64,000 nt of DNA from Hyphomicrobiales bacterium (GTDB lineage: Bacteria > Pseudomonadota > Alphaproteobacteria > Rhizobiales > Rhizobiaceae): positions 1 to 64,000 of the forward strand of contig UCHD01000001.1 in NCBI GenBank assembly GCA_900472175.1, read 5' to 3'. Shown here one piece after another: positions 8,915 through 18,762 of the stretch. The first letter of the stretch is position 1; each line of letters starts with the position of its first letter. Under the pieces are notes generated by a model. The model saw nothing but the letters and a program-made list of their open reading frames with translations. It did no database searches and had not been told where the DNA came from. The translations under genes and the position numbers were made by a program.

Positions 8915-10138
8915 ATGAGTCTTTACGGAATGATGAGAACCGGCGGTTCCGGCATGAATGCTCAGGCAAACCGCCTGGGAACGGTCGCTGAAAACATCGC
9001 CAACGCCAACACCACCGGCTACAAGCGCGCTTCGACGGAATTCTCCTCGATGATCCTGCCGACCAGCAATGGCGCTTACAACTCGGGTGGTGTCGAGACC
9101 AAGATCCGGTACAGCATCTCCGAGCAAGGCCCGACGACTTATACGACGTCCGGTACCGACATGGCCATCAACGGGGGCGGTTTCTTCATCGTCTCGGGCG
9201 CCAATGGTTCTAACCTCCTCACGCGTGCAGGCGCCTTCACGAAAGACGGCGATGGCAATCTGGTAAACTCCGCCGGCTATACGCTGATGGGATACGAATA
9301 CAAGGAAGGCGTCGATCCGACGGTCGTCGTCAATGGCTTCGACGGCCTGACCAAGGTCAACCTTGCCTCGCAAGGGCTGGTTGCCAAACCGTCGACCGCT
9401 GGCGCAATGGGTGCGACCCTCAATTCGGGCGACGCTATCGGTAAGGAATCTCCTACATCGCTCAAGGTTTTCGATAGCCAGGGCAACGCGCGCCTTCTCG
9501 ACTTTGTCTACAAGAAGACCGGGCCGAATGCCTGGACAGTCGAAGTTCGTGACCGTGCCACCTATGTGGCACCGAGCACTGGTGTCTTGGCCACAAAGGC
9601 CCTTGCCTTCGATGCCACTGGTCAGTTGACGACCAACCCGGCTACGCTGACAACGTTGCCGATCAACGGCCTTCCCGGTACTGGAGCTAACCTTGGGGCG
9701 ATAACGATTGACCTCTCCAAGACGCAACAGCTTGGCCGCGAATTTACGCCGGATGGCGGTACGGTCGACGGCAGTGCCCCAAGCAAGGTAACCGGTTACC
9801 AGATCAGCAAGGAAGGTATCGTTTACGTCAAGTACGAGAACGGCACGCTCGACGCCCGTTACCGGGTGGCTCTAGCCAGCGTTCAGAGCCCGGACAATCT
9901 CGTTCCGCAGTCTGGCAACGTCTACTCGCAGGGTGTGGATTCCGGTGTCATCGTCACCGGTTTTGCTGGATCCGGTAATTTTGGCAGCATCCAGTCCGGT
10001 GCGCTTGAAGGCTCAAACGTCGATATCGCCAACGAACTGACGGCGATGATCGAATCCCAGCGTAGCTACACGGCAAATTCGAAGGTCTTCCAGACCGGCG
10101 CCGACCTGCTGGACGTTCTTGTGAACCTGAAGCGCTAA
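8915..10138 (+). CDS. flgE: Flagellar hook protein FlgE
   Basis: 407-residue subunit of the hook, the universal joint between rod and filament. It has the N-terminal rod/hook motif (MSLYGMMRTGGSGMNAQANR, VAENIANANTTGYKR) and the C-terminal motif (SNVDIANELTAMIESQRSY, QTGADLLDVLVNL). It is secreted by the flagellar type III system with no signal peptide. First gene of a run through flgK, flgL, flaF, flbT, flgD and fliQ with short gaps. Length agrees with rhizobial FlgE. Confidence 0.96.
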   Translation: MSLYGMMRTGGSGMNAQANRLGTVAENIANANTTGYKRASTEFSSMILPTSNGAYNSGGVETKIRYSISEQGPTTYTTSGTDMAINGGGFFIVSGANGSNLLTRAGAFTKDGDGNLVNSAGYTLMGYEYKEGVDPTVVVNGFDGLTKVNLASQGLVAKPSTAGAMGATLNSGDAIGKESPTSLKVFDSQGNARLLDFVYKKTGPNAWTVEVRDRATYVAPSTGVLATKALAFDATGQLTTNPATLTTLPINGLPGTGANLGAITIDLSKTQQLGREFTPDGGTVDGSAPSKVTGYQISKEGIVYVKYENGTLDARYRVALASVQSPDNLVPQSGNVYSQGVDSGVIVTGFAGSGNFGSIQSGALEGSNVDIANELTAMIESQRSYTANSKVFQTGADLLDVLVNLKR

Positions 10139-10160
10139 CTGAAAAGGTACGGTCTGCGTC

Positions 10161-11603
10161 ATGTCGCTGTCATCAGCCATCAATACCGCACAGACGATAT
10201 TCAACAACACGGCGGCTCAAACGGCGCTGGTTTCGAAGAATATCCAGAATGTGAGCAATGCGGATTATTCGCGCCGCATGGCAATGCTCGGCACGAATGG
10301 TAGCGGCGCGCAGATCGTTTCCATTCAGCGCGCCCAAAACGACGCGCTGATGAAACAGCATATGATCAGCATTTCGCAGACATCGGCGCAGGACGCTCTT
10401 CTGACCGGCCTGGAGGCTATGAAGGCAGGGCTTGGCGGCAATAGTTACGAAAACTCGCCGTCGAAATATCTCAAATCGTTCCGTGACAGCCTGCAGACCT
10501 TCGCCGCAACACCCGGCAATGCGTCCATCGCAGCGACAACCGTATCGGGCGCGTCGGATCTGGCCAAGTCGCTGAACAGGACGTCTGCTTCCGTCCAAAA
10601 CGTTCGATACGATGCCGACAAGGAAATCGACACCTCGGTTCAAAAGCTGAACGGACTGCTGGCCGAATTCGAAAAAGCCAACACGGCAGTGCAAGGCGCG
10701 ACGGCCAGCGGTTCGGACGCGAGCGACGCACTCGACCAGCGCGACAAGCTGCTTCGCCAGATTTCTGAGATCGTCGGCATTTCGACGGTCACGCGCGCCA
10801 ACAACGACACGGTCATCTTCACGTCTGATGGCACGGTCCTGTTCGAAAACAGCGCGCGCGCGGTGACGTTTCAGCCGATACCAGGTTTCAGTGCGACCAC
10901 CACGGGCAACGCGATTTACGTCGATGGCGTACCGATGAAGGCCGGTAAAGGGGCTGACACGAGCGGTGAAGGCAAATTGGCCAGTCTGCTCCAATTGCGC
11001 GACGAGACGGCGCCGAAGTTCCAGTCGCAACTTGATGAGATCGCGCGTGGCCTTGTCACGCTGTTCCAGGAAAACACGACACCGGCCACCACGCCGCTGC
11101 CCGGTCTCTTTACCTGGGCCGGTGGCACCGTTCCTGCCGCAGGCACGACCGTACCCGGTATGGCCGCATCGCTGACAATCAATCCGCTGGCCATAGCCAA
11201 TCCGACGTTGATCCGTGACGGCGGCTTCAACGGCGCGGGCTACAAGTCGAATACCACCGGAAGCCCCGGTTACTCCGCTCTGCTCGATCGTTTTGTCACC
11301 GCGATCGGTACGGAAATGAATTTCGATCCGGCAACGGGCCTCGATGGCACCAGCAGCATCCTGGATTTCTCGTCGTCCTCGATCGGTTGGCTAGAACAGC
11401 AGCGCAGCAGTGCATCGACCGCCAACGTCAACAAGACGGCCCTGCTGTCGCGTACGCAGGATGCATTGAGCAATGTCACGGGCGTCAGTCTGGACGAAGA
11501 ACTGTCGCAATTGCTCGATCTCGAGCAGTCTTACAAGGCTTCGGCGAAATTGGTCAGTACGGTGGACGCCATGATGGCGGCCCTTCTGCAAGCTGTGGGA
11601 TAA
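10161..11603 (+). CDS. flgK: Hook-filament junction protein FlgK
   Basis: 480 residues. Hook-associated protein 1, linking hook to filament with FlgL. The N-terminal rod-type motif (TALVSKNIQNVSNADYSRR) and the C-terminal motif (VSLDEELSQLLDLEQSYKAS) are present, with a variable middle. The gap to flgE is 22 bases and to flgL 4 bases, so it belongs to the same operon. Confidence 0.94.
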   Translation: MSLSSAINTAQTIFNNTAAQTALVSKNIQNVSNADYSRRMAMLGTNGSGAQIVSIQRAQNDALMKQHMISISQTSAQDALLTGLEAMKAGLGGNSYENSPSKYLKSFRDSLQTFAATPGNASIAATTVSGASDLAKSLNRTSASVQNVRYDADKEIDTSVQKLNGLLAEFEKANTAVQGATASGSDASDALDQRDKLLRQISEIVGISTVTRANNDTVIFTSDGTVLFENSARAVTFQPIPGFSATTTGNAIYVDGVPMKAGKGADTSGEGKLASLLQLRDETAPKFQSQLDEIARGLVTLFQENTTPATTPLPGLFTWAGGTVPAAGTTVPGMAASLTINPLAIANPTLIRDGGFNGAGYKSNTTGSPGYSALLDRFVTAIGTEMNFDPATGLDGTSSILDFSSSSIGWLEQQRSSASTANVNKTALLSRTQDALSNVTGVSLDEELSQLLDLEQSYKASAKLVSTVDAMMAALLQAVG

Positions 11604-11607
11604 AATC

Positions 11608-12681
11608 ATGAAAACGTCTTTCGTTTCCAATCTTGCCATACAAAATGCCATGCGCCTGACTGTCCAGCGGGGGCAGGTGGAACTCATCAAGTTGAACACC
11701 GAAGCCTCGACTGGGGTTCATGCAGATTACGGGCTGGCGCTTGGCGCCGCCACGTCGCAGTCAGTCAATATTTCCTCGCAGATTGATCGGCTGGCGACGC
11801 TGAAGAGCACCAACTCCATTGTCACGCAAAGGCTTTCCGGATCCCAGGAAGCTTTGAAGACGATGCAGGAGGCAGCACAGAAGTCGCTGTCATCGCTGAT
11901 AGCTTTCCAGGGCAACAGTACAGCCGATCTTCTGAAAATCGCACGGGATCAGAACACAGCTGCGATGTCGACGTTCACTGCGGCCGCCAACACATCGCTG
12001 AATGGGGAATACCTGTTCTCGGGCATCAACACCGATGTCCAGCCCTTTACGAACTATTCGCCCACGTCTGCCGCGAAGGCTTCATACAACGCGGCGCTAT
12101 CGACCTTTATTGCGGCGCAGCCGGTCCAGGTGCCGCCATTGACCTCGGTCAGCCAGTTCACCAAGGCCCAGATGACCGACTTCATCGAAAATTCTCTGGC
12201 GCCGATGTATGCTGATCCGTCGGTTGCCGGGTCGAAATGGACTGATTGGTCGGATGCTTCCAGCCAGAACATGACAAGCCGCATCAGTGCCAACGAAGTC
12301 GTTCAAAGCTCGGCCAACCTCAATTCAGAGGGAGCACGGAAGTTTGCTCTGGCAAGCCTGGTTTCGACCGAGCTTCTCAGCGCCGGCTTGAGCGATGACG
12401 TGCGGAACGTGGTTACCGGCAAAGCCGTCGAATACATGGGCGAGGCGGTAACGGGCCTGATCAGCATGCAGAGCAATCTCGGCCTGTCGCAGGAGCGGGT
12501 TAAGAAGGCCAACACCTCGATCGACGCGCAGACCAAAATCATCAAGACCAATCAGCTGGATCTGGAAGGGCTTAGTCCCGTCACACTTGCGGCCCAGATC
12601 AAGACCTTAGAGCAGCAGCTCCAGACCGCCTACACGCTGACCGCGCGGCTTCAGCAGTTGAGTTTGATTAATTTCCTCTGA
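11608..12681 (+). CDS. flgL: Hook-filament junction protein FlgL
   Basis: 357 residues. Hook-associated protein 3, a flagellin-like protein at the hook-filament junction. It shows flagellin-type terminal helices (MKTSFVSNLAIQNAMRLTVQ; C-terminal QTAYTLTARLQQLSLINFL). It starts 4 bases after flgK. Confidence 0.92.
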   Translation: MKTSFVSNLAIQNAMRLTVQRGQVELIKLNTEASTGVHADYGLALGAATSQSVNISSQIDRLATLKSTNSIVTQRLSGSQEALKTMQEAAQKSLSSLIAFQGNSTADLLKIARDQNTAAMSTFTAAANTSLNGEYLFSGINTDVQPFTNYSPTSAAKASYNAALSTFIAAQPVQVPPLTSVSQFTKAQMTDFIENSLAPMYADPSVAGSKWTDWSDASSQNMTSRISANEVVQSSANLNSEGARKFALASLVSTELLSAGLSDDVRNVVTGKAVEYMGEAVTGLISMQSNLGLSQERVKKANTSIDAQTKIIKTNQLDLEGLSPVTLAAQIKTLEQQLQTAYTLTARLQQLSLINFL

Positions 12682-12718
12682 TGCGGCGAGGACTAGGACA
12701 AACATGAGGGATGTCTGA

Positions 12719-13066
12719 ATGTATCAGTTTTCATATGCCGAGATCATGGAGGATGGCGTTGCCGACTCCAAGGATCGCGAACGGCAGGTGCTCGATCGTT
12801 CGATCGCGCTGCTCGCATCCGCAAAGCGGCAGCAAGGCTACTCGCGAGAGGCTATCGAGGCGATCTATTACACACGGCGGGTGTGGATCCGGTTCATCGA
12901 GGATCTTCGCGCTTCGGACAATCAGCTGAACGACGAACTGCGCGCCAATCTTATTTCCATAGCCATCTGGATTCTCGGTGAGACCGAGAAGATCCGCAAA
13001 CGCGAATCCTCGAACTTCCAGGGCATCATCGATATCACAACCATCATCAGGGATGGACTCAAATGA
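12719..13066 (+). CDS. flaF: Flagellar biosynthesis regulator FlaF
   Basis: 115 residues, helical ([46 protein letters not shown]). Alphaproteobacteria-specific FlaF is needed for flagellin secretion and works against FlbT in control of flagellin translation in Caulobacter. GAGGG 8 bases before the ATG is a good ribosome binding site. The stop overlaps the flbT start (ATGA). The overlapping ORF from 12711 in another frame has no family features. Confidence 0.93.
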   Translation: MYQFSYAEIMEDGVADSKDRERQVLDRSIALLASAKRQQGYSREAIEAIYYTRRVWIRFIEDLRASDNQLNDELRANLISIAIWILGETEKIRKRESSNFQGIIDITTIIRDGLK

Positions 13067-13512
13067 AAAGCACACTGCGTATTTCGCTGAAGTCTGGCGA
13101 ACGAATTTTTGTCAACGGGGCAGTGCTGCGTGTCGACCGCAAGGTCGCCGTCGAATTCCTGAATGACGTGACATTTCTGCTCGAAAACCATGTTCTGCAG
13201 CCGGAAGACGCGACGACGCCGCTGAAGCAGCTCTATTTCATCGCGCAGATGATCCTGATCAATCCGGAGGGCGCCGAGCAATCGACGAACATGTTCCGCA
13301 AGTCGATCGTCATGCTTCTGAATTGCTTCAAGAACGAAGAAATCACCTCCGAACTGAAGAAAGTCGACGGAATGGTGACGCAGGGCCGCGCCTTCGACGC
13401 GTTGAAGGCGCTCCGCGGTCTTTACGCTCTCGAAGACCGGATCTTGAACAACCAGGAAATTACCCCGGCAACGATCGAACAGATTCGCAAGGAGATCGCA
13501 CCATGGCGGTAA
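13063..13512 (+). CDS. flbT: Flagellin mRNA regulator FlbT
   Basis: 149 residues ([40 protein letters not shown]). FlbT binds the flagellin mRNA leader and adjusts its translation to hook completion in Caulobacter; in rhizobia it may act positively. Coupled to flaF by a 4-base overlap and to flgD by a 10-base overlap. The targets here are presumably the flagellin leaders at the left of the window. Confidence 0.94.
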   Translation: MKSTLRISLKSGERIFVNGAVLRVDRKVAVEFLNDVTFLLENHVLQPEDATTPLKQLYFIAQMILINPEGAEQSTNMFRKSIVMLLNCFKNEEITSELKKVDGMVTQGRAFDALKALRGLYALEDRILNNQEITPATIEQIRKEIAPWR

Positions 13513-13910
13513 GCGGCGTCAGCAACAATTACGTGCCCTCGGCGGCGGACGTGGACGCCAGTTCCGACAAGGCCAAGGCCAACTTGAACTATGACAGCTT
13601 CTTGAAGTTGCTGGTCGCCCAGATGAAGAACCAGGATCCGACTCAGCCGATGGATTCGACCCAGCAGATCGCCCAGCTGGCGACCTTCTCGCAGGTCGAG
13701 CAGACCATCAAGACCAACACCAATCTGGAAAGCCTGCTGAAGCGCACGTCGCTGAGCGAAGCCAATGCCGTGATCGGCAAGACGGTGACCAGCGCCGATG
13801 GCAAGACAACTGGTGTCGTCAAGGAAGTAAAGCTATACTCGGATGGAATCATTGCCGTCCTCGATAACAAGAAAGAACTGGTTATCGGACCCGGCGTTAC
13901 CATAAAGTGA
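13503..13910 (+). CDS. flgD: Flagellar hook assembly scaffold FlgD (short form)
   Basis: 135 residues from the ATG at 13503. The N-terminal FlgD motif is clear ([39 protein letters not shown]), and a short SH3/tudor-like strand region follows ([21 protein letters not shown]). The large FnIII-like insertion of enteric FlgD (about 230 residues) is absent. It acts as the cap on which hook subunits polymerise. The longer upstream extension of this frame overlaps flbT and has no FlgD features. Confidence 0.9.
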   Translation: MAVSGVSNNYVPSAADVDASSDKAKANLNYDSFLKLLVAQMKNQDPTQPMDSTQQIAQLATFSQVEQTIKTNTNLESLLKRTSLSEANAVIGKTVTSADGKTTGVVKEVKLYSDGIIAVLDNKKELVIGPGVTIK

Positions 13911-13916
13911 TAGCTC

Positions 13917-14183
13917 ATGAATGAGGCGGATGCCCTCGATATCGTGCAGGCGGCGATCTGGACAGTGGTCGTCGCTTCCGGGCCTGCCGTGGTTGCTGCC
14001 ATGGTGGTCGGCGTTGTCATCGCCTTCATCCAGGCGCTGACCCAGGTTCAGGAAATGACCCTGACCTTCGTGCCGAAAATCCTTGCTGTGCTTGTCACCA
14101 TCGCGCTTTCTGCATCTTTCGTCGGCTCGCAGATCTCGATTTTCACCGACGTGGTGTTTTCCCGCATTCAAACCGGATTCTGA
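13917..14183 (+). CDS. fliQ: Flagellar export gate protein FliQ
   Basis: 88 residues with two membrane helices (about 14-38 and 52-75), the standard FliQ layout. Part of the FliP-FliQ-FliR core of the export gate; FliR is encoded at 16432, and FliP is not in the window. It begins 6 bases after flgD, so it sits at the end of the flgE-led operon. Confidence 0.94.
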   Translation: MNEADALDIVQAAIWTVVVASGPAVVAAMVVGVVIAFIQALTQVQEMTLTFVPKILAVLVTIALSASFVGSQISIFTDVVFSRIQTGF

Positions 14184-14281
14184 TTGCTGGAAAATGCGGT
14201 TCGGCGCGGGCGCTGCAAAAAGCGCACCTGCCTCTTCTTTTCGACATTGATGCCACCTTCGCGCAAGTTTGGTGCGTTAGG

Positions 14282-14306
14282 CCTGCTGCTTAGTATGGGC
14301 AGCAGG
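14282..14306 (+). other. Hairpin in the fliQ-flhA intergenic region
   Basis: CCTGCTGC (14282-14289) pairs with GCAGCAGG (14299-14306), a perfect 8-bp stem in the 164 bases between fliQ and flhA, about 40 bases before the flhA start. No T run. It could be a weak terminator/attenuator or an mRNA structure controlling flhA. Confidence 0.4.
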
Positions 14307-14347
14307 TATGAATGCTGTCCGCCTCTCATGAAGAGACGGAATTTCCG

Positions 14348-16435
14348 ATGGCACAACCTCCTGCACTCGTTATCCCGAAACTCGCGCCCAAGGGCCGGGA
14401 CATCGGCTTTGCGCTCGGCATCGTAGCGATCCTGTCGATCCTGTTTCTGCCGATACCGCCGTTTCTGATCGACATCGGGCTGGCTTTCTCCATCGCGTTC
14501 TCCGTGCTTATCCTGATGGTATCCTTGTGGATCCAGAAGCCGCTGGATTTCTCGTCCTTTCCGGTCATTCTGCTGATTTCCACGATGACCCGGCTGGCGC
14601 TCAATATCGCCACAACACGCGTCATCCTTTCACATGGTCACGAAGGACATGATGCGGCGGGCGGTGTCATTGCCGGCTTTGCCGAGCTTGTCATGGGCGG
14701 CGATTTCGTCATCGGCTTGATCGTCTTTTTGATCCTGATCACGGTCAACTTCATCGTCATCACCAAGGGTGCAACGCGTATCGCCGAAGTCGGCGCGCGG
14801 TTTACCCTCGATGCCATTCCCGGCAAGCAGATGTCGATCGATGCCGACCTTTCCGCCGGCCTGATTGACGAGAAGGAAGCACAACGGCGCCGTCGTGAAC
14901 TGGAAGAGGAAAGCTCATTCTACGGTTCGATGGACGGTGCCTCCAAGTTCGTGCGCGGCGATGCGATCGCCGGTCTACTCATCACCGCGATCAACGTGTT
15001 CGGTGGTATCATCATTGGTTACGTCCGCCACGACATGTCGATCGGCGAAGCCGCCGACGTCTTCGTCAAGCTCTCGGTCGGCGACGGCCTGGTTTCGCAG
15101 ATCCCGGCTTTGATCGTGTCGCTCGCCGCAGGCCTGCTCGTCTCTCGCGGCGGCACATCGGGTTCCACCGATCAGGCCGTTATCAATCAGCTTGGCGGCT
15201 ATCCGCGCGCGCTGATGGTCGCGTCGGGCCTGATCCTGATGCTGGCATTCATGCCTGGCCTGCCGTTCATTCCGTTCGCCGCTCTTGGCGGTGGCATGGC
15301 CTTCCTCAGCTGGGTCATCCCCCGTCAATTGGCCGAGGCTAACAAGCTCAAGCGCGATCAGGACCAGCAAACCGCGCAGATGAAGACGGACAGTGAAAAG
15401 GACTCGGTCAAGTCGGTTCTCAAGACAGCGGAAATCGAGCTGCTGCTCGGCAAGCAGGTCTCCACCCGTCTTCTCGGAGCCCATCAGGAACTGGCCTTCC
15501 GTGTCGGCAAGATGCGCCGCAAGTTCGCCGGCCAATACGGCTTGATCGTCCCGGAAATCAAGGTGTCGGACGATATCAGCATTTCGGACAAGGCCTATCA
15601 TGTCCGTATTCACGGCACGACGATCGCCTCGAACACCGTGCGCGTCGGCGAAGTCATCGTCGTTACCGGCGGCGGCCGCAAGCCGAGCATTCCGGGCGAC
15701 GAGATCCGCGAACCGGCATTCGGCATGCCCGCCGTGTCGATCCTCGAAACGTTTACCGAAGATCTGAAGCGCGAGGGCTTCCATCCGATCGACAACGTGT
15801 CGGTGGTGCTGACACACCTGTCCGAAGTGATCCGCAACAACCTGCCGCAGCTTCTGTCCTACAAGGACGTCAAGATCCTGATCGAGCGGCTGGACCCGGA
15901 ATACCGCAAGCTCGCCGACGAAATCTGCACTTCGCACATGTCGTATTCGGGCCTGCAGGCCGTGCTGAAGCTGCTCCTGGCCGAGTGTGTCTCGATCCGC
16001 AACCTGCATCTGATCCTCGAGGCGGTCGCCGAACTCGCACCGCATGTCAGGAAGACCGAGCAGATCGTCGAGCACGTCCGGGTGCGCATGTCGCAACAGC
16101 TCTGCGGCGATCTCGCCGACAACGGCACCCTGCGTGTCCTGCGTCTCGGCAGCAAATGGGACATGGTGTTCCACCAGGCGCTGAAGCGCGACGCCAAGGG
16201 CGATGTCGTCGAATTCGACATCGATCCGCGTCATCTGGAGGAGTTCAGCGAGCAGGCGACCAAGGTTATCCGAGAACATCTTGACCGGGGCATGCCGTTC
16301 GTACTGGTAAGTTCGCCCGAATCCCGCTCTTATGTCCGCATGATCATCGAGCGTCTTTTTGCAACATTGCCGGTTCTCTCGCATGTCGAGCTCGCCAAGG
16401 GCCTCGAGATAAAGATCATCGGCTCGATTTCATGA
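14348..16435 (+). CDS. flhA: Flagellar export apparatus protein FlhA
   Basis: 695 residues. About eight membrane helices in the first 330 residues, including the conserved FHIPEP-type stretch ([37 protein letters not shown]), then a large cytoplasmic domain that docks chaperone-substrate complexes. It is the main subunit of the export gate. ATG at 14348 gives the usual rhizobial length; the in-frame ATG at 14312 adds 12 unremarkable residues. The stop overlaps the fliR start (ATGA). Confidence 0.96.
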   Translation: MAQPPALVIPKLAPKGRDIGFALGIVAILSILFLPIPPFLIDIGLAFSIAFSVLILMVSLWIQKPLDFSSFPVILLISTMTRLALNIATTRVILSHGHEGHDAAGGVIAGFAELVMGGDFVIGLIVFLILITVNFIVITKGATRIAEVGARFTLDAIPGKQMSIDADLSAGLIDEKEAQRRRRELEEESSFYGSMDGASKFVRGDAIAGLLITAINVFGGIIIGYVRHDMSIGEAADVFVKLSVGDGLVSQIPALIVSLAAGLLVSRGGTSGSTDQAVINQLGGYPRALMVASGLILMLAFMPGLPFIPFAALGGGMAFLSWVIPRQLAEANKLKRDQDQQTAQMKTDSEKDSVKSVLKTAEIELLLGKQVSTRLLGAHQELAFRVGKMRRKFAGQYGLIVPEIKVSDDISISDKAYHVRIHGTTIASNTVRVGEVIVVTGGGRKPSIPGDEIREPAFGMPAVSILETFTEDLKREGFHPIDNVSVVLTHLSEVIRNNLPQLLSYKDVKILIERLDPEYRKLADEICTSHMSYSGLQAVLKLLLAECVSIRNLHLILEAVAELAPHVRKTEQIVEHVRVRMSQQLCGDLADNGTLRVLRLGSKWDMVFHQALKRDAKGDVVEFDIDPRHLEEFSEQATKVIREHLDRGMPFVLVSSPESRSYVRMIIERLFATLPVLSHVELAKGLEIKIIGSIS

Positions 16436-17184
16436 TCACCGATCCGGAAGGCACAGTGCTGGCGCTCTTCGCCGCATTCTGCCGGATCGGCGCCTGCATC
16501 ATGGTCATGCCCGGATTTTCCACGGCCCGCGTCTCGGTGCAGATCCGCCTCTTCGTGGCCGTGGCAATCTCGATGGCGATCCTGCCGATCATGTGGAACG
16601 AAATCTACCCGCAGATTTCCGGTAAGGGCCATACCTACATCTATATCGTCGCGACCGAGACCGTGATTGGCGGCGTTATCGGCTTGATCGCGCGCTATTA
16701 TGTGCTTGGCCTGCAGTTTGCCGGCACGGTGATCACCATGATGATGGGCTTCAACGCGCCCCCGGCCAACGACATCCTGGAAGACACGGCGGAAAACCAG
16801 CTGACCAACCTGATCAGCTTTGCCGGTCTGATGGTTCTGTTCATGCTGGATTTCCACCACGTCATCCTGTCGAGCATCGTCGATTCCTACAAGGTGATGC
16901 CGCTCGGCATTGGTTTCGACCCGCAGGGCGTGCTGATCACATTGACCAATGCGCTGGAAACCACGTTCTACATCATGCTGCGGCTGGCGAGCCCCTTCAT
17001 CATCTATGGCCTGCTGTTCAACGTCGCGATCGGCATGGTCAACAAGCTGGCGCCGCAGATGCCGCTCTACTTCATCTCGCTGCCCTATCTGATCATGGGT
17101 GGCATGTTCCTGCTCTATCTCGGTATCGCCGCGATGCTGAAGCTGTTCGCCGATGGCTTCGGGCCGATGATGCAGGGGATCTAG
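16432..17184 (+). CDS. fliR: Flagellar export gate protein FliR
   Basis: 250 residues with about six membrane helices ([25 protein letters not shown]-type end). It forms the gate core with FliP and FliQ. Translationally coupled to flhA by a 4-base overlap. It is followed after 4 bases by a small coiled-coil gene that looks FliJ-like. Confidence 0.95.
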   Translation: MITDPEGTVLALFAAFCRIGACIMVMPGFSTARVSVQIRLFVAVAISMAILPIMWNEIYPQISGKGHTYIYIVATETVIGGVIGLIARYYVLGLQFAGTVITMMMGFNAPPANDILEDTAENQLTNLISFAGLMVLFMLDFHHVILSSIVDSYKVMPLGIGFDPQGVLITLTNALETTFYIMLRLASPFIIYGLLFNVAIGMVNKLAPQMPLYFISLPYLIMGGMFLLYLGIAAMLKLFADGFGPMMQGI

Positions 17185-17188
17185 CCAA

Positions 17189-17602
17189 ATGAAGAGCCGG
17201 TCTGAAAAGCTCAAGCGCCTCGTGGCCGTCCAGCGGCACCTGGAACAGATGGCGGAAAATGATCTGGCCGAAACCGCAAGGAAGCGCCGCGACCTTGCCG
17301 AGACCATCGATGTGGTGGTCGATGCAATGGGCTCGGCAAGTCCGTTGCACGCGATGTTTTCCGGACATTACGCCTCGCAGCTCGGGCGCCTTGCCATGAA
17401 GGACCAGATGCTCCTGGATATCCAGCAGGGGCATGAGGCTCGGGTTCTCAAGGAACGGGCGAAGGGTGACCGGCTCGAGGACAACATGAAGGACGCGCGG
17501 GTTCTGGAAGACCGGACCGAGGCCGACGATGCCATCTACGATCTCGTCGATCAGCACGTGATGAGCGGGTCACCAGCTTCCGGTAAGGTTGGCCGGTCAT
17601 AG
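17189..17602 (+). CDS. Small coiled-coil flagellar protein, FliJ-like (putative)
   Basis: 137 residues, almost entirely charged amphipathic helix (KLKRLVAVQRHLEQMAENDL; RKRRDLAETIDVVVDAM; a second helix from about 75 to 125). The size and double coiled coil are those of FliJ, the stalk-like escort of the FliI ATPase. It starts 4 bases after fliR, so it is in the same operon. I do not recognise a conserved name. FliJ is the best structural guess; a chaperone is possible. Confidence 0.6.
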   Translation: MKSRSEKLKRLVAVQRHLEQMAENDLAETARKRRDLAETIDVVVDAMGSASPLHAMFSGHYASQLGRLAMKDQMLLDIQQGHEARVLKERAKGDRLEDNMKDARVLEDRTEADDAIYDLVDQHVMSGSPASGKVGRS

Positions 17603-17724
17603 TGCGGTTTCAGGAACGGTCGAATTTTATGACCGTACCGCTCGCTAAAATGCTGATTTTATGGAGTTGTCGCTGGCGTTGATAGAAGTGCCCGCCATGC
17701 ACTCCGTGACCGAGAGGATACCGC

Positions 17725-18288
17725 ATGGCCATTTCTCCTCCAAGCGACCTGGTGATGGATGTCGTGCGTGCTGCCGATCCGGCTGAAGTGCAGGAAGCGC
17801 AGGCCCGGCTGAAGGCAAATCGTGCCGCATTCCAGGCAACGAGCCTTGCGGAAAATGGAAACGGCTTTGCCAACACGGTGGCGATTCTCAACCAGGACAG
17901 CCCGACCAACAGCCTCGGCGACATCACCAACCGGGCCGAAGCGAAGAAGATTCCGGAAAGCTACCGCAAGTTCGAAGCTATGGTGCTGCAGAATTTCGTC
18001 AAGTCGATGCTGCCTAACGAAAGCGAAGAGGTTTACGGCAAGGGCACCTCCGGCGACATGTGGAAGAGCATGATGGCTGAACAGATCGGCAACGTCATGG
18101 CACAGGGCGACGGCGTCGGCATCGCCGAGCGCATGGTGACGGACCGCATCGTCGGGGAAGGCCCCAGCCGGGTCAACGCATCGCTCGACGGCAATAGCAG
18201 CAATGTCGCGCTGAGCATGGTGCAGGAATACGAGCGCAAGGCGGTCGCCAACTTCCTGGGTTCGCAAGACAATAACGATCAAGCCTGA
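17725..18288 (+). CDS. flgJ: FlgJ-type rod-binding protein
   Basis: 187 residues. The central part carries the rod-binding motif of FlgJ (PESYRKFEAMVLQNFVKSML, then YGKGTSGDMWKSMMAEQIGN). FlgJ caps the growing rod in the periplasm. The C-terminal muramidase domain of enteric FlgJ is missing, as usual in alphaproteobacteria; the separate transglycosylase at 7293 may supply that activity. GAGAGGA precedes the ATG. A 122-base gap separates it from the FliJ-like gene. Confidence 0.85.
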   Translation: MAISPPSDLVMDVVRAADPAEVQEAQARLKANRAAFQATSLAENGNGFANTVAILNQDSPTNSLGDITNRAEAKKIPESYRKFEAMVLQNFVKSMLPNESEEVYGKGTSGDMWKSMMAEQIGNVMAQGDGVGIAERMVTDRIVGEGPSRVNASLDGNSSNVALSMVQEYERKAVANFLGSQDNNDQA

Positions 18289-18393
18289 GGTTCGGCCGGC
18301 CATCGGCCCGACTGACCTAATTCGAAAGTTTCGCGCCGGCATCACGCCAAGGGCTCAGGCCTGCGTGCTGCTGGTGCCAATGGGAGCTAAATG

Positions 18394-18762
18394 ATGGAAA
18401 CTGCTGCATCGAGTGACGTGCGTATCCAGAACGTTCTGGGTCGTCTTGAAATGATCCTGGACAACGAGAATACCCGGATCGGTGTTGATCCGAACTTCGA
18501 CTTGAAGACGTCGAACGCCCGCAAGAGCCGTTGCCTCTATGAGTTGACGATGCTCCAACGCGATGCGTCGCCCGATGAGGTTTCCCCGGCCTTCGCGTCG
18601 CAGACCCGGCACATCAAGACCAAGCTGATGACCAATTCGCAGAAGGTCAACGCCCATATGGAAGCCTGCCGCTCGGTCGTCGACCTGCTGAAGACTGCCG
18701 TTCAAGAGGCTGATGCGGACGGCATCTATACCGAACAGCAGTTCCGCTACGGCGATTTCTGA
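18394..18762 (+). CDS. FlgN-like export chaperone (putative)
   Basis: 122 residues, helical. An N-terminal helix (VRIQNVLGRLEMILDNENTR) and a repeated helix near the end resemble FlgN, the chaperone for FlgK and FlgL export. Two ATGs are in tandem (18391 and 18394). GGGAG ends 7 bases before 18394 and 4 before 18391, so 18394 is preferred. The stop shares a base with the next start (TGATG). The assignment rests on size, predicted helices and the flagellar context, not on a strong motif. Confidence 0.55.
   Translation: METAASSDVRIQNVLGRLEMILDNENTRIGVDPNFDLKTSNARKSRCLYELTMLQRDASPDEVSPAFASQTRHIKTKLMTNSQKVNAHMEACRSVVDLLKTAVQEADADGIYTEQQFRYGDF

Noticed and set aside
12711-12929. Frame overlapping flaF
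   Set aside because: flaF at 12719 has the family motifs and the coupled flbT overlap; the other frame is a shadow.
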